In this document: positions 59,448 to 64,000 of the stretch, one piece after another | How positions within the stretch are numbered: the stretch's first letter is position 1 | How the letters are laid out: every line of letters begins with the position of its first letter | Source: Streptomyces venezuelae ATCC 10712 | Lineage (GTDB): Bacteria; Actinomycetota; Actinomycetes; Streptomycetales; Streptomycetaceae | Direction: 5' to 3' | Assembly: GCF_008639165.1 (NCBI RefSeq) | Contig: NZ_CP029197.1 | Span: 4,840,001-4,904,000 of the forward strand | Length of the DNA: 64,000 nucleotides | The notes under the pieces: generated by a model | Databases searched by the model: none | Seen by the model: only the letters and a program-made list of their open reading frames with translations | What the model was told of the DNA's origin: nothing | Position numbers and translations under genes: made by a program

Positions 59448-60466
59448 GCGGCCCCCTCCGCGGCGGTCGGGCCGGCGCCCAGGCCCGTACCCGGTGACGG
59501 CGGCGGGGCGGGGCGGCGCCTGCGCAGCTTGCGCAGCATCGTCGCGCGGTCGCCGCCCATCGCGGAGAGGGCCTCGTCGAGGACGTCCTGCGGCATGCGG
59601 CGGAGCGCGCCCGCGCACATCGCCTTCAGCCGGCGGGCCACTTCCGGTTCGAATCGTTCGATGGAACCGATGTGGTGGGAAATGACCGCGCAATAGGTGC
59701 GGACGGCTTTGGGAAGAAGAAGATCGGCTTCGGTGTCCGTCGCCGTTTCCTCGATCACCTGGTCGAATGCGCGAATGAAATCGAGCTGCCGCACATCGCC
59801 GATCTGGGTGAGTGAGGTGGCCACTCCGCGCCGGTAGAAGACGCCGAGTTCCCCGATGGCGGCGAATGATTCGGCCTCGCGGTGCAGCTTCCAGATCCAC
59901 GGCCGGTCCTCTGCGGTGCGCAGCCCGTGCGGGAAGTGCAGCAGCCCCCGGTCGAGGAGCCGCCGGTGGTAGATCCCGGCCCAGGCGTAGGGGTAGTCGA
60001 CCGAGGTGGTCCGGTGCGACGGCAGGATCGCGCGGCGCGGGTCGAGCACCTCGCCGCGCCGGGCCACCGGGGCCCGGCGGATGCCGCGGTTGCGGCCGGT
60101 CACGGAGACGTGGTCGGTGCGCACGAAGTCGCAGCCGAGTTCCTCGGCGGCGGCGACCAGGCGGGAGTAGTAGCCGGGGGCGAGCCAGTCGTCCCCGTCG
60201 AGGAAGGTGATGTACGCGCCGCGGGCGGCGTCGAGGCCGGTGTTCCGGGCCGTGGCGAGGCCCTCGTTGTGCTCGTGCCTGATCAGGACGGCACCCGGGA
60301 TCTCGCGTGCGGCCCGTTCGAGGAGTTCGGGCGTCCCGTCCGACGAGCAGTCGTCGACCAGCAGGAACTCGAAGTCCTCGCGGGCGTTCGCCCGCAGGCT
60401 CGTGAGGGTGTCGGGAGCGTATGTCTGCACGTTGAAGAACGGCACGACGACGGAGAGCTTGACCAC
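59444..60466 (-). CDS. Family 2 glycosyltransferase
   Basis: 340 aa, ATG start. GT-A core: VVVPFFNVQTYAPDTLTSL, LLVDDCSSDGT, NEGLATARNTGLDAARGAYITFLDGDDWLAPGY (DxD at DGDD), and WIWKLHREAE. A C-terminal helical region of ~120 residues is less GC-biased in part. It transfers a sugar to a lipid-linked or wall acceptor. It is first of two genes with the polysialyltransferase-like enzyme, divergent from the DUF6716 gene (219 bp). Confidence 0.92.
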   Translation of the reverse strand: MVKLSVVVPFFNVQTYAPDTLTSLRANAREDFEFLLVDDCSSDGTPELLERAAREIPGAVLIRHEHNEGLATARNTGLDAARGAYITFLDGDDWLAPGYYSRLVAAAEELGCDFVRTDHVSVTGRNRGIRRAPVARRGEVLDPRRAILPSHRTTSVDYPYAWAGIYHRRLLDRGLLHFPHGLRTAEDRPWIWKLHREAESFAAIGELGVFYRRGVATSLTQIGDVRQLDFIRAFDQVIEETATDTEADLLLPKAVRTYCAVISHHIGSIERFEPEVARRLKAMCAGALRRMPQDVLDEALSAMGGDRATMLRKLRRRRPAPPPSPGTGLGAGPTAAEGAA

Positions 60467-60685
60467 CCGGTCGACGCTAGGTGTCGCCCCGGCATTCCCC
60501 CCGACCGTTGGGCAGCTATTCGGTGAACACCAAGCGGCGGGCCGCTTAACCGCCTTTACCCGGGAAGGAATTCAGCCCACTGAAGTCCGGTTCCCGACCC
60601 GCTTCAACAGGCGGAGAGGCTCTGTTCACCGTTTGTTGTGGCCCAGTTGGGCCGAAAAGCGGAATGCCCTTCTAGCGTCCTCGGC

Positions 60686-62005
60686 GTGCCAGCAAGTACC
60701 AGAGAAGCGGTACGGGTCGCCGTACTCGCCGACTCCGACACCCGGTGGAAATGGGGCGCCCTCACGGCGCGCCGCATCACCACGGCGACCGCCGAACCCA
60801 CCGGATTCGTCCTGCGCGGACGGGCGACCCCCACCGCACGCCAGCTCGCCGAGACCGGGGTGTCCACGGTCACCCCGCGCGAGGTGACCGGTGCGGAGTT
60901 CCTGCGCGCGGTACGGGACGCGCAGGCGCGCGGCGAGGGATACGACGTCGTCGTCCTCGCGCTCGTCGGAGGCACCGTACGGGCCGTCCTCCAGGGCCTT
61001 GCCGACCTGGAGCTCGAACGGCGCCCCGTGATCGTCACCGGCTACGTCGGCGTCGTCTACGAGAAGCTGACCGACGGCCTGCTGCTGCGGCACGGCGCCG
61101 ATGTCGTCCTCGCCAACTCCCGTCACGACGCGGAGCGTTTCCGCGCCGTGTACGAAGGAGTGGGCGCCGGGGCCGACTCCGTCGTCGAGGCCGCGCTGCC
61201 CTTCCTCGGCGGCACGCCGTACGCCCCCGAAACCGGCCGCGACACCCTGGTCTTCGCCGCCCAGCCGTCCGTGCCCGTCACCCGGGCCGACCGCGCCTAC
61301 GTACTGCGGCGCCTGATCGCCCACGCCCGGCTCCACCCCGGCCGCGAGGTGCTCCTCAAGCTCCGCTCCAAGCCGGGCGAACACACCACGCACCTGGAGG
61401 AGTACCCCTTCCAGAAGCTGGTCCGCGAACTCGACCCGCCGGCCAACTTCCGGCTCGTGTACGGGCACATGGGCGAGGTCCTCGACCGCACCGACCTGCT
61501 GGTCACGGTCTCCTCCACGGCCGCCCTCGAAGCCCTCCACCGGCGCGTCCCCACCGCGATCCTCACCGACCTCGGGGTCCGCGAGGTGCTCGGCAACCAC
61601 CACTTCGTCGGCTCCGGCCTGCTCGCCTCCTTCGACCAGCTCGACAAGGGGCTCGTCCCGGCCCCCGACGAGACCTGGCTCGCCCGGCAGGGCGTCGCGG
61701 CCGGGGGTCCCGCCACGCCGTCAGGCGGAGGGGGAGGCTCGTACGAAGGCGCCTTCGACGCGGCCCGCGACCGGGTCGCCGCCCTCCTGGCACTCCCCGT
61801 GCTGCCCCCGATCGCCCCCTACTACACCGCGGAGACGGCCCCCGGCTACCTGCCCGGGATCCTCGCCCGCCACCGCCTGGACGTCACCGCGCCGGAGCCC
61901 CGTGAGAGCGGGCTGCGCCGGGTCGTCCGGGAGGCCGCGCGGGGCGCGTACCGCCACGGCGTGCAACGCGTCGCCCCCGTCATCCGCCGTCTGGGAGAAC
62001 TCTGA
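60686..62005 (+). CDS. DUF6716 putative glycosyltransferase
   Basis: 439 aa, GTG at 60686. The GT-B-like parts are VRVAVLADSDTRWKWGALTA, VIVTGYVGVVYEKLTDGLLLR, ADVVLANSRHDAERF, HPGREVLLKLRSKPGEH and LLVTVSSTAALEALHRRVP. The last motif resembles capsule glycosyltransferases. The stop overlaps the next start (TGATG). First of three coupled genes for nonulosonate use, it probably adds or processes the sugar in the polymer. Confidence 0.85.
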   Translation: MPASTREAVRVAVLADSDTRWKWGALTARRITTATAEPTGFVLRGRATPTARQLAETGVSTVTPREVTGAEFLRAVRDAQARGEGYDVVVLALVGGTVRAVLQGLADLELERRPVIVTGYVGVVYEKLTDGLLLRHGADVVLANSRHDAERFRAVYEGVGAGADSVVEAALPFLGGTPYAPETGRDTLVFAAQPSVPVTRADRAYVLRRLIAHARLHPGREVLLKLRSKPGEHTTHLEEYPFQKLVRELDPPANFRLVYGHMGEVLDRTDLLVTVSSTAALEALHRRVPTAILTDLGVREVLGNHHFVGSGLLASFDQLDKGLVPAPDETWLARQGVAAGGPATPSGGGGGSYEGAFDAARDRVAALLALPVLPPIAPYYTAETAPGYLPGILARHRLDVTAPEPRESGLRRVVREAARGAYRHGVQRVAPVIRRLGEL

Positions 62006-63222
62006 TGCCCGACACCGCCACCCCGGCCGCCCCGCCGACCGTCCTCGCCGTGATCCCCGCGAGGGGCGGCTCGAAGGGCGTCCCCGCCAAGAACCTCGCC
62101 TCGGTGGCCGGGGTCCCCCTGGTGGCCCGCGCCGTGCGCGCCTGCCTCGGCGCCCGCAACGTCACCCACGTCGTCGTCTCCACCGACGACTCCGGCATCG
62201 CCGCGGCGGCCCGCACCGCCGGGGCCGAGGCCGTGGCCCGCCCCGCCGCGATCGCCGGCGACACCGCCACCAGCGAGGCGGCCGTGCTGCACGCCATGGA
62301 CGCCTTCGAGGCCGGCCACGGCCGCGCCGCCGACGTGGTCCTCCTCGTCCAGTGCACCAGCCCCTTCCTCACCTCCGCCGAGATCGCCGAGACCGTCGAG
62401 CGCATCACCTCCGGCGCCGCCGACACCGCCTTCACGGCGGCCCCCTCGCACGGCTTCCTGTGGCGCGACGCCCCCGACGGCTCGGCGGACGGCGCCACCG
62501 GCGTCAACCACGACAAGGCGCACCGCCCCCGCCGCCAGGACCGCGAGCCCGAGTACCTGGAGACCGGCGCCGTCTACGCGATGGACGCGGCCGGCTTCCG
62601 CAGCCACGAGCACCGCTTCTTCGGCCGCACGGCCCTCGTCGTCACCGACCCCGCCCGGGTCCTGGAGATCGACGACCCGCACGACCTGGCCCGCGCCCGC
62701 GCCCTGGCGCCCCTCCTCGACACCCCGGCCACCCCCGGCTTCGCCGACGTCGACGCCGTCGTCCTCGACTTCGACGGCACGCAGACCGACGACCGGGTCC
62801 ATCTGGACGCCGAGGGACGCGAGTTCGTCTCCGCGCACCGCGGTGACGGCCTCGGCATCGCCGCCCTGCGGCGGGCCGGCCTCCCGGTCCTCATCCTCTC
62901 CACCGAGCAGAACGCCGTCGTCGCGGCCCGCGCCCGCAAGCTCAAGATCCCCGTCCTGCACGGCATCGACCGCAAGGACCGGGCGCTCAAGGAGTGGTGC
63001 GAGGCCGAGGGCATCGACCCGCAGCGCGTGCTCTACGCCGGAAACGACGTCAACGACCTCCCCTGCTTCCACCTCGTCGGCTGGCCCGTCGCGGTGAGCA
63101 GCGCGCACGACTCCGTACGGGCCGCGGCCCGCGCGGTCACCGTCACCCCGGGTGGTTCCGGTGCGATCCGCGAGATCGCCGCCTGGCTCCTCGGACCCGA
63201 GCTCAACACCCCTCACTCCTAA
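62005..63222 (+). CDS. CMP-nonulosonate synthetase fused to HAD phosphatase
   Basis: 405 aa, ATG overlapping the previous stop. Residues 10-235 are an N-acylneuraminate cytidylyltransferase: VLAVIPARGGSKGVPAKN, LVARAVRACLGA, DVVLLVQCTSPFLTSAEI, EYLETGAVYAMDA. Residues about 250-395 are a HAD phosphatase like KDO8P/Kdn9P phosphatase: DFDGTQTDDRV (D255, D257), ILSTEQNAVVAARARKL and AGNDVNDLP. One polypeptide would dephosphorylate the 9-phosphate and activate the sugar to CMP. Separate proteins do this in most bacteria. Confidence 0.93.
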   Translation: MPDTATPAAPPTVLAVIPARGGSKGVPAKNLASVAGVPLVARAVRACLGARNVTHVVVSTDDSGIAAAARTAGAEAVARPAAIAGDTATSEAAVLHAMDAFEAGHGRAADVVLLVQCTSPFLTSAEIAETVERITSGAADTAFTAAPSHGFLWRDAPDGSADGATGVNHDKAHRPRRQDREPEYLETGAVYAMDAAGFRSHEHRFFGRTALVVTDPARVLEIDDPHDLARARALAPLLDTPATPGFADVDAVVLDFDGTQTDDRVHLDAEGREFVSAHRGDGLGIAALRRAGLPVLILSTEQNAVVAARARKLKIPVLHGIDRKDRALKEWCEAEGIDPQRVLYAGNDVNDLPCFHLVGWPVAVSSAHDSVRAAARAVTVTPGGSGAIREIAAWLLGPELNTPHS

Positions 63223-63233
63223 GGATCAGCACC

Positions 63234-64000
63234 ATGAACACCCGACTTCGCACCCTCGGCTCCAAGACCGCCGGCCCGGGCCAGTCCGTCTACATCACCG
63301 GCGAGATCGGCATCAACCACAACGGTGACCTCGACAACGCCTTCGCGCTCATCGACGTCGCCGCCGAGGCCGGCTGCGACGCCGTCAAGTTCCAGAAGCG
63401 CACCCCGGAGATCTGCACCCCGCGCGACCAGTGGGACATCGAGCGCGACACCCCCTGGGGCCGGATGACCTACATCGACTACCGCCACCGCGTGGAGTTC
63501 GACGAGACCCAGTACCGCGCCATCGACGAGCACTGCAAGAAGCGCGGCATCGACTGGTTCGCCTCCCCGTGGGACACCGAGGCCGTCGCCTTCCTGGAGA
63601 AGTTCGACGTCCCGGCCCACAAGGTCGCCTCCGCCTCCCTCACCGACGACGAGCTGCTGCGCGCGCTGCGCGCCACCGGCCGCACGGTCATCCTCTCCAC
63701 CGGCATGTCGACCCCGGAGCAGATCCGGCACGCCGTCGAGGTCCTCGGCAGCGCCAACATCCTGCTCTGCCACGCCACCTCGACCTACCCGGCCAAGGCG
63801 GAGGAGCTCAACCTGCGCGTCATCCAGACGCTCCAGGAGGAGTACCCGAACGTCCCGATCGGCTACTCCGGCCACGAGACCGGCCTCCAGACCACGCTGG
63901 CCGCCGTCGCCCTCGGCGCCGCGTTCGTCGAGCGCCACATCACCCTCGACCGCGCCATGTGGGGCTCCGACCAGGCCGCCTCCGTCGAGCCGCAGGGCCT
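63234..64000 (+). CDS. neuB: N-acetylneuraminate/nonulosonate synthase (partial)
   Basis: 255 codons are visible, cut by the window edge. ATG at 63234 with AAGGA upstream, 11 bases after the previous stop. NeuB family features: ITGEIGINHNGDLDNAFALID, GCDAVKFQKRTPE, ASPWDTEAVAFLEKFDVPAHKVAS, ILSTGMSTPEQI, LLCHATSTYPA, IGYSGHE, then FVERHITLDRAMWGSDQAAS. It condenses PEP with a hexose or hexosamine (Man or ManNAc, maybe 6-phosphate) to give the nonulosonate. The C-terminal SAF domain lies beyond the edge. Confidence 0.95.
   Translation, partial: MNTRLRTLGSKTAGPGQSVYITGEIGINHNGDLDNAFALIDVAAEAGCDAVKFQKRTPEICTPRDQWDIERDTPWGRMTYIDYRHRVEFDETQYRAIDEHCKKRGIDWFASPWDTEAVAFLEKFDVPAHKVASASLTDDELLRALRATGRTVILSTGMSTPEQIRHAVEVLGSANILLCHATSTYPAKAEELNLRVIQTLQEEYPNVPIGYSGHETGLQTTLAAVALGAAFVERHITLDRAMWGSDQAASVEPQG

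Noticed and set aside
59644..59664. GGTTCGAATCG, like a tRNA T-loop
   Set aside because: It lies inside the GT2 coding frame (IERFEPE) and there is no acceptor stem or anticodon arm around it.

Overview
The window is chromosomal DNA from a Streptomyces-type actinomycete. Base composition is very GC-rich, third codon positions are almost always G or C, many starts are GTG, and genes are packed with 1-8 base overlaps. The order purN-purH ... folD ... mdh ... glyA ... trpS ... sdhCDAB resembles, from memory, the core-arm region of Streptomyces chromosomes around SCO48xx of S. coelicolor. One small membrane protein belongs to the family named after SCO4848. I see no insertion sequence, integrase, prophage, CRISPR array, rRNA or tRNA.

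Layout. Bases 1-3.2 kb hold a regulator cut by the window edge and two membrane proteins. Bases 3.4-10.8 kb are one-carbon and purine metabolism (purN, purH, folD), interrupted by an FHA protein beside a wrecked Ser/Thr kinase gene and by two membrane proteins. Bases 11-16.8 kb hold an HTH-membrane-DUF2690 protein, malate dehydrogenase, and a coupled three-gene cassette whose first two products share a RHIM-like GNVT(L/I)G..NTV motif. Bases 16.8-24.2 kb are accessory metabolism: a PEP-mutase-like enzyme and AhpD-like protein divergent from a MocR regulator, a permease, a lipoprotein plus an ATP-grasp ligase, a polysaccharide deacetylase, and ornithine aminotransferase. At 24.3 kb a ZTP-riboswitch-like leader precedes glyA, which fits the purine/folate theme.

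Bases 25.8-38 kb hold an ECF sigma and its putative anti-sigma, trpS, a 2H phosphoesterase, a DprE1/DprE2-like pair, a BrkB/YihY protein whose 3' end overlaps a D-Ala-D-Ala carboxypeptidase, a metallophosphoesterase and an orphan solute-binding protein. Bases 38-43 kb are two self-contained regulatory modules with visible operators: a TetR operon with two TTGAAC..GTTCAA palindromes, and a MarR/MFS divergent pair with two TTCG-N4-CGAA sites. Bases 43.2-46.7 kb are the succinate dehydrogenase operon.

Bases 46.9-58 kb hold OHCU decarboxylase (apparently with a CTG start), a secreted hexosaminidase, a Clp-N/HTH protein with a three-half-site operator array, a second ECF sigma with a membrane partner, an L,D-transpeptidase, an acyl-CoA mutase large subunit, a LeuE-type exporter and a MerR regulator. 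From 58.1 kb to the end is a glycopolymer locus: a polysialyltransferase-like enzyme, two glycosyltransferases, a CMP-nonulosonate synthetase fused to a HAD phosphatase, and neuB-type synthase running off the edge. These fit synthesis of a sialic-acid-like (nonulosonate, e.g. Kdn teichulosonic acid) wall polymer.

The most unusual items are the RHIM-like cassette, the ZTP riboswitch, the decayed kinase, the CTG start, the 60-bp coding tandem repeat in the MocR linker, and the operator arrays.
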